Positions 1 to 10,026 are shown, numbered from the stretch's first letter. The stretch is 64,000 nt of DNA from Limnoraphis robusta CS-951 (GCF_000972705.2 NZ_LATL02000068.1:14083-78082); one strand, 5' to 3'. Notes: a model not told the origin generated them from the letters alone. Numbers and translations are program-made.

Positions 1-1
1 T

Positions 2-721
2 TGCCCCAGTACCGAAGTGAATTCAATTTGGTTGCAGGGAGCCATTCAAGAAGCAATAGAAAAAGCCTCTGAACCTCCGCAACGAATTCGTTTTTTTCGG
101 CGTCCGATGGCGAATATGATTTTAAAAGCCTGTAAAGAATTGTCGATTCCGGCGGCGGCGAGTCGGCGTACTTATGCCTTGTTTCAATGGTTACAAGAAC
201 GCATGGATCAATTTTATCCAAGCTTACCCAACTATCAGGAAACGAGTAGTCCTTCGGTGCAATTTTCGCCCTCTCCACCGCAGCGTTTACCGGATGCTTT
301 GCAGGGAGATAAATGGGCATTTGTGAGTTTAGAAGCCAGTGCGTTTAAAGATATGTCGGAATGGGATATTGGTTTTGGTGAAGCGTTTGGTTTGCCGATG
401 GTGGGTTTGAGCGAAGAAACACTAATTCCGGGTTTAATTGTGTATTCGTCACGGGCGACACCGTTAGCGGCTTGGATGTCGGGTTTAGAATTGGCTTATT
501 TACGATTGGATAAAAGTGATCGTCCCAGTTTGTTGTTGGAAACGGGAGAAAATGACAGTTGGATTTTAGCGAATTTAACTGATGCGGCAACTCAAGGGGA
601 AGCTGAACAGTTTGAAGAAGCGAAACGGAATGCTAAAAATGTTCATTTTCTAGCAGTTCAGTCTGACCCCAATTCTGAGTCTTTTGCCGGACTTTGGATG
701 TTGCAAGAACTGAATTTTTAG
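2..721 (+). CDS. Tab2/Atab2-family RNA-binding protein (5' end cut by window edge)
   Basis: The frame is already open at the left edge (it reads CPSTEVNSIWLQG into the visible part), so the N-terminus, perhaps 50-60 residues, lies outside the window. The family (DUF1092) is A/U-rich RNA binding; the algal and plant members are needed for translation of photosystem I mRNAs in chloroplasts, and cyanobacterial members are probably cytosolic. The C-terminal signature is visible: HFLAVQSDPNSESFAGLWMLQEL at the very end, plus the DRPSLLLETGENDSWILANL stretch. Its stop overlaps the stop of the convergent histidine kinase gene by four bases. The family call is fairly sure; a role in photosystem synthesis here is inference. 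Confidence 0.85.
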   Translation, partial: CPSTEVNSIWLQGAIQEAIEKASEPPQRIRFFRRPMANMILKACKELSIPAAASRRTYALFQWLQERMDQFYPSLPNYQETSSPSVQFSPSPPQRLPDALQGDKWAFVSLEASAFKDMSEWDIGFGEAFGLPMVGLSEETLIPGLIVYSSRATPLAAWMSGLELAYLRLDKSDRPSLLLETGENDSWILANLTDAATQGEAEQFEEAKRNAKNVHFLAVQSDPNSESFAGLWMLQELNF

Positions 722-3700
722 ACTAAATGTTCAGTGATCGCCGTAATTTTATCAAACCTAAAATCTTCAATTATTGTTGTTAAAGTTGCGGCGAGTTCAG
801 CATGAGATTCAGGGATTTGAGTGATCAAATTATTCATCCAAGCGTCATCCCCTCGGACTGCTGCTTGATGCAATTGTTCGAGCCATTCTAGAGGCATAAT
901 CTTTAAGGTTTCGGGTGTGATCTCCACTAGAGAAACAGACGACTGAGAGGTAATATCAGGCGTTTCATAAATATATCGAACACCTAAATGAGTAGCGATT
1001 TTTTCTAACAGTTCTAGGGGTTGAAAGGGTTTGTGAAGAATATCATCACATCCGGCGGCAAATATTGCCTGTTCATCCTGAGATAAAGCACTCGCCGTTA
1101 AAGCAATAATAATCGTATTTTTTCCTGCGGGTTTAGCTTTAATATGTTGAGTGGCTTGATAACCATCCATGACAGGCATTCGGATATCCATCCAGATTAA
1201 ATGGGGAGAATATTGTTCCCATTGGGTGATGGCTTCTAAACCATTTTCCGCTTCAAAAACGTTAAATCCTAAAGGTTGTAAAAGTTGACGAACTAATAAG
1301 CGATTTTCGGGGATTTCATCAACGACTAAAATTCGATATTGGGGTTGATCTGCTGCAAGAGCAATCACTTTGTTTTTGGGTTTTGGGATGACAACTTCAT
1401 CGGCTTTAACGGTTTTGAGTTGAATATTAAATTGAAATAGGCTTCCTTTTCCTAACTGGCTACTGACTGAAATATCGCCTCCCATCAGTTGAATAAATTT
1501 TCGACTAATAGATAAGCCTAAGCCTGTTCCTTGTTGAGATTGTCTTCCGGCAGACGTTTGTACAAAAGCATCAAATAATTGATCAATTTCTTCCGGTGCG
1601 ATTCCGGCTCCCGTATCTTCGACTTCAAAAATTAGGGTGTTGGGTTGTTGGAAATTCTGACTTCTCACTCGCAGTGTTACACTTCCTTTGTCGGTGAATT
1701 TAATCGCATTTCCGATCAGATTAATTAGAACTTGTCGCAATTTTTTTTCATCTGCTTTGATATATTGAGGAATATCATAACGTTCAAAAAATAGTTTAAT
1801 CTGTTTAGCCTCGGCTCTGATTTTGAGCATTTCTTCTAAAGTCTCTAGCAGGAAGTATAAATCAAAGGATTTTTCATCAAGAGCAATTTTTCCGGCTTCT
1901 ATTTTAGATAAATCGAGAAGATCATTAATTAAACTCAGAAGATGTTCTCCACTGCGGTTAATAATTTCTAATTCTTTAGAGGCTGTCGCAAAGATGGGAT
2001 TTTTAGCCATCAGTTGACTGAACCCTAAAATGGCATTCAGGGGGGTTCTCAATTCGTGACTCATATTGGCGAGAAATGTACTTTTGGCTCGGTTTGCTGC
2101 ATCGGCATTTTTTCGAGCGGTTTCTAACTCGATGTTTTGAGCTTGTAACTGAGCTTCAACCTGTTTGCGATCCGTGATATCATTACTGGTAGATAGAAGA
2201 TATTGTTCGCCATTTATCTCAATAAAATCCGCCGATAATAATGCCGTTCTGATCTCTCCAGATTTCGTGCGAAAATCAAGTTCATAGTTGCGAAGTTCGC
2301 CCTGTTCTGCTAGAGTTTGATAAAATTTATCATAGTCTTCTTGACTCACCCAGAGATTGAGATTTAACGAGTTTTTACCTAATATTTCTTCGTGACTATA
2401 ACCTGTTAACTGACAAAAGCTTTCATTGACATCAAAATAACTGCGATCACTCAGGCGATTGATAATAATCGGATTTGGTGTATTGCGAAAAGCTTTTGAA
2501 AATTTTTGTTCAGACTGCTTAAGTTGGTGAGTGTTTTCAGTTACTTTTTGTTCTAAATTGTGAGAATATTGTTCAAGTTTATGATAAGATTTCTGAAGCT
2601 GTTGACTCATTTGGTTAAATGCAGTCGCTAAAATATTAAATTCTTTAACCGGATTATTTTCAAGAGTTTGATTCCAGTTTCCACCGGATAACCCCTGAGC
2701 GACTTTACTCAGTTGAATAATCGGTTGAGTCAGTTGACGACTGGTGATCATTCCAAGAGTAATCGCAATTCCTAATGCACCCAAACACAGTAAAATTGTG
2801 GTTCGAGTATTAGCCTGAATTTGTTCCATAAAATCCGCTTCAGGAACTACGACAACAATCAACCAATTCAAACCAAACTCATCGGTAAAGGGAACAACTT
2901 GAAGAAATTCTTCTTTTCCTTTGTGAATAAACTTCAGTTGATGAGGACTTTTAATCTTATTGAAATCATTAAAGTTTTTAACTAAATGTTCAACTGTAGC
3001 GGTAATCAAAGAGTCACCACTATTCGCTGCTTTCATTTGTACAGCTTTATTATCCTGGAGGGTAAAAACGTCTTCTAAAGTCGAAGAAGCAATTAAAAAT
3101 CCCTGACGATCAATAATAAAGATTTTTCCATATTTGCCAATTTTTTGTTGACGGAGAAATTCATTAAACTCTTGAAAGCTGACATCAGCACCCGTGACGC
3201 CAATAATTTGATTTTGATTATTCTTAATTGGATGCACAAACGTTAAACTTAAACCCGTATTATCAAACCCATTATAGATCTCTGTCCAGGTCTGTTTACC
3301 TGCTTTAAGAGCGGCTTGATACCAAGGACGAACGACAGGATTGTAGGGAATTGTCGATGCTTTTAACCGTTTTCCTAACTTTCCTTGCTCGTCTATAGCA
3401 TAAGTGTAGATTAATCCCTTTGTAGTTTGATCTTTAATATCAATGCTTAAAAATTTATCTTGATGACGAGCAATTCCCATATAATTTCCCTGAGCTGTTC
3501 CAAACTGAATAAAATTAACGGTATCAAAAATCTGTATTTGTTGCAAAATTCGACGCTGTAGTTCTGAAGTATTTTGTAAATCTAACTCTCCAGATAGAAC
3601 AGCTTTTTCATTAATTTCAGTCACCAGTTTAGGCGTTTCTAGAAAAGAATAAAGCTTTTGTTCAATGCGATCGCTGACTTCATCCTGTAACTGATTCACC

Positions 3701-3867
3701 AGTTTATTCACTGCTTTTTCTCCATTCAGCCAGGAAAGATATCCCGTCAGTCCGACAATGGCTAACATTTGCAATACAAATGGAACGGTCAAAAGCGTTC
3801 GTAAGGAAACTTGACCGAACAGTTTACTAATGAGAGAGTTGAGAGACAAAATTCTAGGAGTGACCAT
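718..3867 (-). CDS. Hybrid histidine kinase: Cache-HAMP-PAS-HisKA-HATPase-REC
   Basis: A 1049-residue inner-membrane sensor kinase. Order seen: TM1 about residues 26-48; a large extracytoplasmic Cache-type domain (WYQAALKAGKQTW and GVTGADVSF motifs) to about 350; TM2 about 356-378; HAMP; a coiled linker; PAS from about 453 (YFDVNESFCQLTGYSHEEILG); HisKA with [10 protein letters not shown], phosphoacceptor H604; HATPase with GTGLGLSIS; and a REC domain with WMDIRMPVMDG, acceptor D894. A helical tail of about 70 residues follows, as in other cyanobacterial hybrid kinases. Cache sensors bind small extracellular ligands; the ligand is unknown. It stands alone and converges with the Tab2 gene. The ATG start matches the onset of the signal-anchor region. 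Confidence 0.93.
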   Translation of the reverse strand: MVTPRILSLNSLISKLFGQVSLRTLLTVPFVLQMLAIVGLTGYLSWLNGEKAVNKLVNQLQDEVSDRIEQKLYSFLETPKLVTEINEKAVLSGELDLQNTSELQRRILQQIQIFDTVNFIQFGTAQGNYMGIARHQDKFLSIDIKDQTTKGLIYTYAIDEQGKLGKRLKASTIPYNPVVRPWYQAALKAGKQTWTEIYNGFDNTGLSLTFVHPIKNNQNQIIGVTGADVSFQEFNEFLRQQKIGKYGKIFIIDRQGFLIASSTLEDVFTLQDNKAVQMKAANSGDSLITATVEHLVKNFNDFNKIKSPHQLKFIHKGKEEFLQVVPFTDEFGLNWLIVVVVPEADFMEQIQANTRTTILLCLGALGIAITLGMITSRQLTQPIIQLSKVAQGLSGGNWNQTLENNPVKEFNILATAFNQMSQQLQKSYHKLEQYSHNLEQKVTENTHQLKQSEQKFSKAFRNTPNPIIINRLSDRSYFDVNESFCQLTGYSHEEILGKNSLNLNLWVSQEDYDKFYQTLAEQGELRNYELDFRTKSGEIRTALLSADFIEINGEQYLLSTSNDITDRKQVEAQLQAQNIELETARKNADAANRAKSTFLANMSHELRTPLNAILGFSQLMAKNPIFATASKELEIINRSGEHLLSLINDLLDLSKIEAGKIALDEKSFDLYFLLETLEEMLKIRAEAKQIKLFFERYDIPQYIKADEKKLRQVLINLIGNAIKFTDKGSVTLRVRSQNFQQPNTLIFEVEDTGAGIAPEEIDQLFDAFVQTSAGRQSQQGTGLGLSISRKFIQLMGGDISVSSQLGKGSLFQFNIQLKTVKADEVVIPKPKNKVIALAADQPQYRILVVDEIPENRLLVRQLLQPLGFNVFEAENGLEAITQWEQYSPHLIWMDIRMPVMDGYQATQHIKAKPAGKNTIIIALTASALSQDEQAIFAAGCDDILHKPFQPLELLEKIATHLGVRYIYETPDITSQSSVSLVEITPETLKIMPLEWLEQLHQAAVRGDDAWMNNLITQIPESHAELAATLTTIIEDFRFDKITAITEHLV

Positions 3868-3954
3868 ATCGAAAAAATTTATCAGGTCTAAAAGTGGAAT
3901 GTTTAATAATTGTATTAGGCTAATTTTTACGAGAGCTTTGTGAAGATAAAACTC

Positions 3955-5163
3955 TTATAAATTTAGCCATTGATTGAGTATTTTATAGATGCTGACTAAT
4001 CCCCGGATGTGGGATTTATCGGAACGTCCGTAGAGAAAATCAGACAAACTAATCTGATAATTTTGTTGAACTGCTAAATCTAGCCATAGATTGTTAAACA
4101 CTTGTCCAGAAAGATAATCAGGAACGTTTTCTTGATAGTAGGAATAGCTATCTAAACAGGTGTTCATAAAATTCTTACGTCCCCGATGTTTAAGATAGGC
4201 TAGGCGAGGTTTAAAGGCGGTTGGATGTTCTAGGACTGTATGAATCGTATCCGCTAAAGATTCAGGCTCGAACTTCGCATATAGACCCGCTCCTTCAGGA
4301 AATGCGCCATCTTGACCCCGCACATATTGGTTAAACTCCTGAAAACAAATTACCGGAACATTACAACTCATCGCCTCACTGAGAAAGCGATTTTTTCCTT
4401 CTAAAAGAGAACCTAAAACACCAACTTTTGACCGAGAATAATAAACAGGCATTTCTTTATAATACTCAGCCCGAGGAACTAAATCAATATATTCAAATGG
4501 ATCACCTAATATCGCTTCAATTTGTTGCCATTCATGGCGAGCATGAGAATCCAGTTTATCAATTCCTTGAAAATTTTGAAAACCCGGAATCAAAGTCATC
4601 TTGATTTTTTTTCCATACTTCTGATGATAAATTTTCAACGCTTTAGCGATCATCGGAAGATTTTTTTCTGCTGATAATCGAGAAACACACAACACATCAA
4701 TATCTTTTTGAGCAACAGGTTTAGGAGCGATCACATATTCATTGATAAAATCTGAGTCATAACAAGAAATCATAATTTTTTTAGCTCGTTCAGGATAGGT
4801 TTTACAAAACCAAGCATTGCGATGAGGATTATCATAAAGAGAAGAGTAGGAATCAGCAGTATTTGACCAGGGAAAAGCCGCATACATTGAATAAGCATGA
4901 GCAAAAAAATATTCTGACAGTTGCGGTAAGACTTTATTCAACAAATCGACGGATTCACTCAAATAAAAACCTTTAATTAACCGTCCTTCGTATCGAACGG
5001 GAGGTAAAACCACAAAAAAACTGATGGTATTGAAGCGTTCGGGTTGATTTTCAAAAATTTCATAGGTGTAAGCATCCAAATCGGCATAAATTTCTTCAAG
5101 AGGTTTATTCACATTCGGATTGTGAAAATATTGGCGCAGACGTTCGTAATTTCCTTGTCCCAT
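3955..5163 (-). CDS. Glycosyltransferase family 4 (GT-B fold)
   Basis: A 402-residue soluble glycosyltransferase of the GT1/GT4 group. The C-terminal half shows the usual nucleotide-sugar binding pattern: DVLCVSRLSAEKNLPMIAKAL, then VGVLGSLLEGKNRFLSEAMSCNVPVICF (an E-x7-E-like motif) and GAGLYAKFEPESLADTI. The N-terminal half (VVLPPVRYEGRLIKGFYLSESVDLL) fits an acceptor domain. It probably adds a sugar to a polysaccharide or lipid, acceptor unknown. It is divergent from the GT2 fusion gene at 5343, with about 180 bp between them that should hold both promoters, so the two may serve the same glycan. Family confident, substrate not. Confidence 0.85.
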   Translation of the reverse strand: MGQGNYERLRQYFHNPNVNKPLEEIYADLDAYTYEIFENQPERFNTISFFVVLPPVRYEGRLIKGFYLSESVDLLNKVLPQLSEYFFAHAYSMYAAFPWSNTADSYSSLYDNPHRNAWFCKTYPERAKKIMISCYDSDFINEYVIAPKPVAQKDIDVLCVSRLSAEKNLPMIAKALKIYHQKYGKKIKMTLIPGFQNFQGIDKLDSHARHEWQQIEAILGDPFEYIDLVPRAEYYKEMPVYYSRSKVGVLGSLLEGKNRFLSEAMSCNVPVICFQEFNQYVRGQDGAFPEGAGLYAKFEPESLADTIHTVLEHPTAFKPRLAYLKHRGRKNFMNTCLDSYSYYQENVPDYLSGQVFNNLWLDLAVQQNYQISLSDFLYGRSDKSHIRGLVSIYKILNQWLNL

Positions 5164-5342
5164 AAACTTTAAGAATTTGTGATTAAAATTAAGTGATACA
5201 GTCGCTTGATTGTTAAGGCACTACATAAAAAAATGAATTTGTCAACTAGCTGACTCAGTTAAAGTTAAACTGTTTCTCAGGTAAAACTCATCTGACTCAT
5301 CTTAAATGAAAACTGTAATTCATTTTAATTTAGCATAAATTT

Positions 5343-7478
5343 GTGCAGCTTAGACTCACTGTGAATCAACCTCTTAACTTACCTGAAGATCATCACAATT
5401 CGCTGGATTTAGATCAGGTTCTCGTGATTATCCCGGTTCTGAATGAAGAAGCCACAATTGCAATGGTTATTAAGTCCTTGAAACAGTTGAATTTAACTCA
5501 GATTCGAGTGGTTGATAATGGCAGTATTGATAACAGTGTAGCAGAAGCGAAACAGGCTGGTGCAGAGGTTGTGATTGAACCTCAAGCGGGTTATGGTCGT
5601 GCTTGTTGGCGAGGACTCCAACAGCTTCCTTCTCACATTGAATGGATTCTATTTTGTGATGGCGATGGTAGCGATGATCTCAGCGAGTTATCCCTATTTT
5701 TTACGGATAAAACCACTGATTTTCTTTTAGGAAACCGTCGGGCTACCTCTCAAGGACGGGCGGCGATGACTCCGGTTCAAAACTTTGGAAATGGACTGGC
5801 GACATTTCTGATTCATTTCGGTTGGGGTTATCGTTATTATGATTTAGGCCCCTTGCGATTAATTCGTCGTTCCGCTTTAGAATCTATTCAAATGCAAGAT
5901 CGGGGCTTTGGTTGGACGGTAGAAATGCAAGCGAGGGCGGTAGAATTGGGTTTGACGATTCGGGAAATTCCGGTTAATTATCACCGTCGTCAAGGGGGAA
6001 GATCTAAAATTTCGGGGACATTCTCAGGAAGTTTTAAAGCCGGAACAATTATTCTTACAACCCTGGGAAAATTATATCTTAAACATCTGTTTAAAAATGC
6101 AAATAATGAACAATTAAAAGTAAATACTCCGTTGATGACGGGCTTAAGTTCTCTACTGTTAATACTCGGTAGTATTTGGATTATTCCTCATGGAGACTTT
6201 CGCGAAGTTGGGGCGGTTCCTCAATTTTGGATTGGGATTATAATAATGAGTCTGGGGTTTATTTTCAGTTGGGGAATTGAACATATTTCTAGAATTTGGT
6301 TTTGGGCGATCGCAATTCTTTCTCGACTGTTATTATTACCGATGTATCCCGGTGATGATGTCTGGCGATATCTTTGGGAAGGCTACATTCAAAACCTCGG
6401 ATTTAATCCCTATCTTTTGCCACCCAACGCACCCGAACTTATTCCCTATCATACCGCTTGGTGGTCACTAATTAATCATCTTGATCATGCGGCAATTTAT
6501 CCCCCTTTAACTCAGTTAGGATTTCGGATATTAGCAGCCATTTCTCCTTCTGTTATTCTATTTCAACTAGCATTTATTGGCGCAGATTTAGCCATCTGTT
6601 GGCTTCTCAGTCGTCGGTTTGGCTATGCAAAAACACTGCTGTATGCTTGGAATCCTTTAATTATTTATTCATTTGCGGGAGGCGCTCACTATGATAGTTT
6701 GTTTATTCTTCCTTTAGTAGCAGGCTGTTTGATGTATGACTACAAAAACCGTAGTTGGAGTTCTGTTTTAATTGGGATTAGTATTGCCATAAAATGGATG
6801 TCTTTACCCCTTTTGGGTTTATTAGCTGGGTTACAGTTTCCTCGGTTTAAATCTGCTGTAATGGTTTTATTCTTAGGAAGTTTACCCTTTATCTTCAGTG
6901 CAATTTCTTTCTGTTCAACTTCTGGCTGTCCTGTCATTCCCCTCGGTTCAAGTTTTGTGAATAATGGACGCAGTGCTGAATTTTTTCCCTTTCTTCTCCA
7001 TTTAGTTTGGCAACCAGAAACTCAAACAAACTCCATTTATTTAATCCCGCTAACTTTAGCAATAATTGGGGGACTGTGGTACTTTAAGAATCAAAAATAT
7101 AAGCTAACTTCCTGCTTATCCTCTCCGTCTGAAAACTTCCTCTATCTCTCGGAATTTTATCTGATTTCTTTACTGATTTTCTCTCCTATTATTCATGCTT
7201 GGTACTTTACCTGGCTGGTTCCCTTTGCGGTTGTCAGCCGTAACTTAGGGACTCGTTTAGTGAGTATTTCAGCATTTGTTTATTTTATCTTACAACACCG
7301 TAAAGCATTAGGAGACTTGAGTTGGTACTTAACATTAAACGAACGACTTTTTATGTGGCTTCCTTTTGTTTTTGGCTGTTTGTGGATGGTGTTTAAACCT
7401 CATCTGTTCAAACAAAATACATCTATTCAATCCAAATCATCTCAATCCAATTTAACATCGACTCAAAACCATGAATAA
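5343..7478 (+). CDS. GT2 (dolichyl-phosphate-mannose synthase-like) fused to a polytopic membrane domain
   Basis: Residues about 25-250 are a GT-A glycosyltransferase of the Dpm1 type: VLVIIPVLNEEATIAMVI, the FCDGDGSDDL metal-binding motif, GNRRA, and EIPVNYHRRQGGRSKISG. From about residue 260 to 700 there are many hydrophobic segments with GDDVWRYLWEGYIQNLGFNPY and YPPLTQLGFR, which resemble GT-C mannosyltransferase-like integral proteins. A plausible model is that the soluble half makes a polyprenyl-phosphate sugar that the membrane half uses (inference). The start at 5343 is GTG; another in-frame GTG at 5361 is possible, and no ATG lies near. The end overlaps the DUF547 gene by eight bases, so the two are probably co-transcribed. 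Confidence 0.87.
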   Translation: MQLRLTVNQPLNLPEDHHNSLDLDQVLVIIPVLNEEATIAMVIKSLKQLNLTQIRVVDNGSIDNSVAEAKQAGAEVVIEPQAGYGRACWRGLQQLPSHIEWILFCDGDGSDDLSELSLFFTDKTTDFLLGNRRATSQGRAAMTPVQNFGNGLATFLIHFGWGYRYYDLGPLRLIRRSALESIQMQDRGFGWTVEMQARAVELGLTIREIPVNYHRRQGGRSKISGTFSGSFKAGTIILTTLGKLYLKHLFKNANNEQLKVNTPLMTGLSSLLLILGSIWIIPHGDFREVGAVPQFWIGIIIMSLGFIFSWGIEHISRIWFWAIAILSRLLLLPMYPGDDVWRYLWEGYIQNLGFNPYLLPPNAPELIPYHTAWWSLINHLDHAAIYPPLTQLGFRILAAISPSVILFQLAFIGADLAICWLLSRRFGYAKTLLYAWNPLIIYSFAGGAHYDSLFILPLVAGCLMYDYKNRSWSSVLIGISIAIKWMSLPLLGLLAGLQFPRFKSAVMVLFLGSLPFIFSAISFCSTSGCPVIPLGSSFVNNGRSAEFFPFLLHLVWQPETQTNSIYLIPLTLAIIGGLWYFKNQKYKLTSCLSSPSENFLYLSEFYLISLLIFSPIIHAWYFTWLVPFAVVSRNLGTRLVSISAFVYFILQHRKALGDLSWYLTLNERLFMWLPFVFGCLWMVFKPHLFKQNTSIQSKSSQSNLTSTQNHE

Positions 7479-8319
7479 CTTTAAAGCTTTAACTCTACTC
7501 ATTCCAGTCCTCTTTTTAATCTCCAGTTGTGCGACTGAAACCACACCGTTAAATCTCAACAGTGAAAACTCAACCGAGTCTAACGTAACTTTAGCTGCAA
7601 CTGAACCCTTTAGTTATCAAAATTATCAACAAATTCTCTCTACCTATGTCGATGAGAATGGAAATGTTAACTACAAAGCATTAAAAGAAAATCGTCAAAA
7701 TTTGGATAAATTTAATGCGTCTTTAGCGACTCTTTCTCCCCAAAGCTTTGAAAACTGGACAGAAAAAGAAAAAATTGCGTTTTGGATTAATGCTTATAAC
7801 TCATTAACTTTACTAGCTATTATTGAAAACTATCCTACGAAAAGTATTCGTGACATTCCAGGAGTTTGGACAAAACTTCAGTTTAACGTCATGGGAAAAG
7901 AGGTGACATTAGACGAAATTGAACATAAAATATTGCGCGTCCAATTTAACGAACCCCGCATACACATGGGATTAGTTTGTGCTTCTATTGGTTGTCCGTT
8001 ATTACTTCAAGAACCCTACACCGGAGACAAACTAGACGAACAACTCGACGAACAAACCCGTAAATTTATCGCTCTCAACCAAAATTTTCAAATCGACAAA
8101 CAAAACAATCAAGTTTACCTTTCCTCTATCTTTAAATGGTTTGGTGAAGATTTTATCCCGAGTTTCAAGGCTCAAGACAAGTTTACTGGAAGCGATAAAG
8201 AACGTGCTGTTTTAAACTTTGTCAGTCAATATCTAGAGGAATCAGAAAACAAGTATTTAATCAACGGCAAATATCAAATTAAATACCTTGATTATGACTG
8301 GTCACTCAATGATAAATAA
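7471..8319 (+). CDS. DUF547 lipoprotein
   Basis: A 282-residue protein with a lipoprotein signal peptide (LLIPVLFLISSC, modified Cys about residue 20). The mature part is a DUF547 domain: YVDENGNVNYKALKEN, EKIAFWINAYNSLTLLAII, EPRIHMGLVCASIGCPLL and LDEQTRKFI. The conserved WINAYN and the C-x-x-x-G-C-P pattern are intact. The biochemical role of DUF547 is not established. It overlaps the upstream GT2 fusion gene by eight bases, which implies one operon and possibly a role in the same cell-envelope glycan pathway (inference). A convergent inverted repeat follows the stop. Confidence 0.9.
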   Translation: MNNFKALTLLIPVLFLISSCATETTPLNLNSENSTESNVTLAATEPFSYQNYQQILSTYVDENGNVNYKALKENRQNLDKFNASLATLSPQSFENWTEKEKIAFWINAYNSLTLLAIIENYPTKSIRDIPGVWTKLQFNVMGKEVTLDEIEHKILRVQFNEPRIHMGLVCASIGCPLLLQEPYTGDKLDEQLDEQTRKFIALNQNFQIDKQNNQVYLSSIFKWFGEDFIPSFKAQDKFTGSDKERAVLNFVSQYLEESENKYLINGKYQIKYLDYDWSLNDK

Positions 8320-8375
8320 ACACTGTAGGTTAGGTTGAACGACCATTAAACTTAGTTTAGATTTGATAGATTTTG

Positions 8376-8440
8376 GTAGGGTACATCAGATTAGAAAGTT
8401 AATCATAGGCTAATTTATTCTATTTTCTGATGCACCCTAC
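8376..8440. repeat. Inverted repeat between convergent genes (possible bidirectional terminator or small MITE)
   Basis: GTAGGGTACATCAGA at 8376-8390 is matched by its near-perfect reverse complement TCTGATGCACCCTAC at 8426-8440, with one mismatch and a 35-bp AT-rich loop. It lies between the ends of the DUF547 gene and the DJ-1 gene. There is no clear U-tract after either arm, so a small palindromic repeat element is as likely as a terminator. The same GTAGGGTGCATCAG-type arm occurs as dispersed repeats in many cyanobacteria (general knowledge, not searched). Confidence 0.5.
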
Positions 8441-8454
8441 ATGAAGTCAAATCA

Positions 8455-9054
8455 TTACACAGTTGTTAATTCTCGATGTTCTATTTTTGTGCCTAATACT
8501 TTCAGAAATTCCGCCAACCAACGGGGATGAGCCGGCCATGCAGGTGCGGTAACTAAATTACCATCAACAATTGCTTCATCCACTGGAATCTCAACATATT
8601 CTCCGCCTGCTAATTTGACATCAGGACTACAAGCCGGATAAGCTGAACAACGTTTTCCTTGAATGACATTGGCTGCGGCTAACAGTTGAGCGCCATGACA
8701 AATTGCTGCAATCGGTTTATTTTTATTGGCAAAATGTTGTACCATTTCTATTACTTGTTGATTGAGGCGAATATATTCGGGGGCGCGTCCACCCGGAATC
8801 ACCAAAGCATCGTAATTCTCAACATTAATTTGATCAAAAGTTGCGTTTAATGTGAAGTTATGACCCGGTTTTTCGCTGTAGGTTTGATCCCCTTCAAAGT
8901 CGTGAACTGCTGTCCGAACCGTTTCCCCTTCTTTCTTCTTGGGACAAACCGCATGAACTGTATGACCGACCATCTGTAACGCCTGGAAGGGAACCATACA
9001 CTCGTAGTCTTCAACGAAGTCACCGACTAGCATTAAAATTTGTTTTCCAGCCAT
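8455..9054 (-). CDS. DJ-1/PfpI family protein
   Basis: A 199-residue cytosolic protein of the class I glutamine amidotransferase-like fold. The nucleophile elbow [13 protein letters not shown] carries the catalytic Cys, preceded by [17 protein letters not shown] and by an N-terminal [21 protein letters not shown] with the conserved acidic residue. Members are proteases, glyoxalase III/deglycase-like enzymes or stress chaperones; the substrate here cannot be told. The C-terminal [15 protein letters not shown] matches the group often annotated as intracellular protease/amidase. A GAGG-type ribosome site precedes the ATG. It stands alone, convergent to the DUF547 lipoprotein gene. Confidence 0.92.
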   Translation of the reverse strand: MAGKQILMLVGDFVEDYECMVPFQALQMVGHTVHAVCPKKKEGETVRTAVHDFEGDQTYSEKPGHNFTLNATFDQINVENYDALVIPGGRAPEYIRLNQQVIEMVQHFANKNKPIAAICHGAQLLAAANVIQGKRCSAYPACSPDVKLAGGEYVEIPVDEAIVDGNLVTAPAWPAHPRWLAEFLKVLGTKIEHRELTTV

Positions 9055-9178
9055 GTTAAACCTCTACAATCTAGGGCTGATTTATTCTTAGCATGAATTG
9101 CCGAAATTTGTCGTGGGGATTTGTAGTAAACTTTAACTGGTTTTCAGCTTGGGAATGACTACTGATTGGTGAAAAGCG

Positions 9179-9691
9179 ATGAAACTGAGAATTTTAACCC
9201 TAACCTTGTTGCTACCGTTGGCTTGGACTGAACCGATTGTTGCCGAAATTTCACCGATGCAACAACCGGATGATTCTACCCCCCAAAACTCGATTTTAAT
9301 TGCTCAAAATCCCTCTCTAAGTTTGGGAGGAGCGGCAGATTTAGTGAGTCGATGGTTAGAGGCAAAATCCCGCATTTTTGCTCCCCCTTTTGACCGTAGA
9401 ACTTTAGAACAATTTACCACAGGCGCATTGTATCGAGACACGTTAAAAGCGATTAATTTTTTGATCACAAATGATGGTTATTATGAATATGGTGTACAGA
9501 AACTAGAAACAGTAGAACAGTTTGCTGTATCTGGAAACAAAGCAACTCTTGAAGTTCAAGTTACTGAAGATACAACCTTTTATCAGAATGGGAAAGTTCA
9601 AGATAGTAGCTTTAATACAAAGCGCATCCGCTATAAATTAGAGTGTTGGGATGGAATTTGGAAGATCGCTGATTTTCAAGTCATTAACTAA
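9179..9691 (+). CDS. Secreted protein with ARC6-like IMS (DUF4101) domain
   Basis: The 170 residues begin with a signal peptide (LRILTLTLLLPLAWTEPIVA), then a low-complexity linker and an IMS/DUF4101 domain from about residue 55: DLVSRWLEAKSRIF, YRDTLKAINFLITNDGYYEYGVQKLETV, and RIRYKLECWDGIWKIADFQV at the end. The same domain forms the C-terminus of ARC6/Ftn2, where it faces the intermembrane space in chloroplasts. Here the domain is alone, without DnaJ-like or transmembrane parts, so this is not Ftn2 itself. The function is unknown, and an envelope or periplasmic location is likely. It is divergent from the DJ-1 gene. Confidence 0.82.
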   Translation: MKLRILTLTLLLPLAWTEPIVAEISPMQQPDDSTPQNSILIAQNPSLSLGGAADLVSRWLEAKSRIFAPPFDRRTLEQFTTGALYRDTLKAINFLITNDGYYEYGVQKLETVEQFAVSGNKATLEVQVTEDTTFYQNGKVQDSSFNTKRIRYKLECWDGIWKIADFQVIN

Positions 9692-9901
9692 AGTCAGTTT
9701 TCCAACTACTTTTTGGGGTGCTTTGAATGGAAAATAAGACGATATCTTGAGCCATTCCATATTTTTGGCTTGATTGTAGATGTTTGATCAGCTTAAATAT
9801 TATTGATTGTTATTGGGAAGATCTCTAGCTTCAATCTTTTGTGGCTAAACTGCTGTTTGGTACCGATTTCCAGTTTAGAGATCGTTCCCGCTAGAGGTTA
9901 G

Positions 9902-10003
9902 ATACGAGATGAACAGGGAAATGTTATTCTTGTGGGTTATAACCCCAATCAAACCGAAGTTCATCGACAAATTAACACTCAATTTCTGCAATTTAAACCT
10001 TAA
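9902..10003 (+). pseudogene. Short orphan coding remnant
   Basis: After a stop at 9899 the frame reads IRDEQGNVILVGYNPNQTEV and continues to QFLQFKP before a TAA. It has no start codon or ribosome site but its composition looks coded. I cannot assign a family. The rest of the 335-bp gap between the IMS gene and the zorC remnant (9692-10026) shows nothing I can name. The region lies exactly where a further zor gene would be expected, but on the opposite strand and without recognisable helicase motifs. Confidence 0.3.
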
Positions 10004-10026
10004 TACTATCTAATAGTATCTCACAA

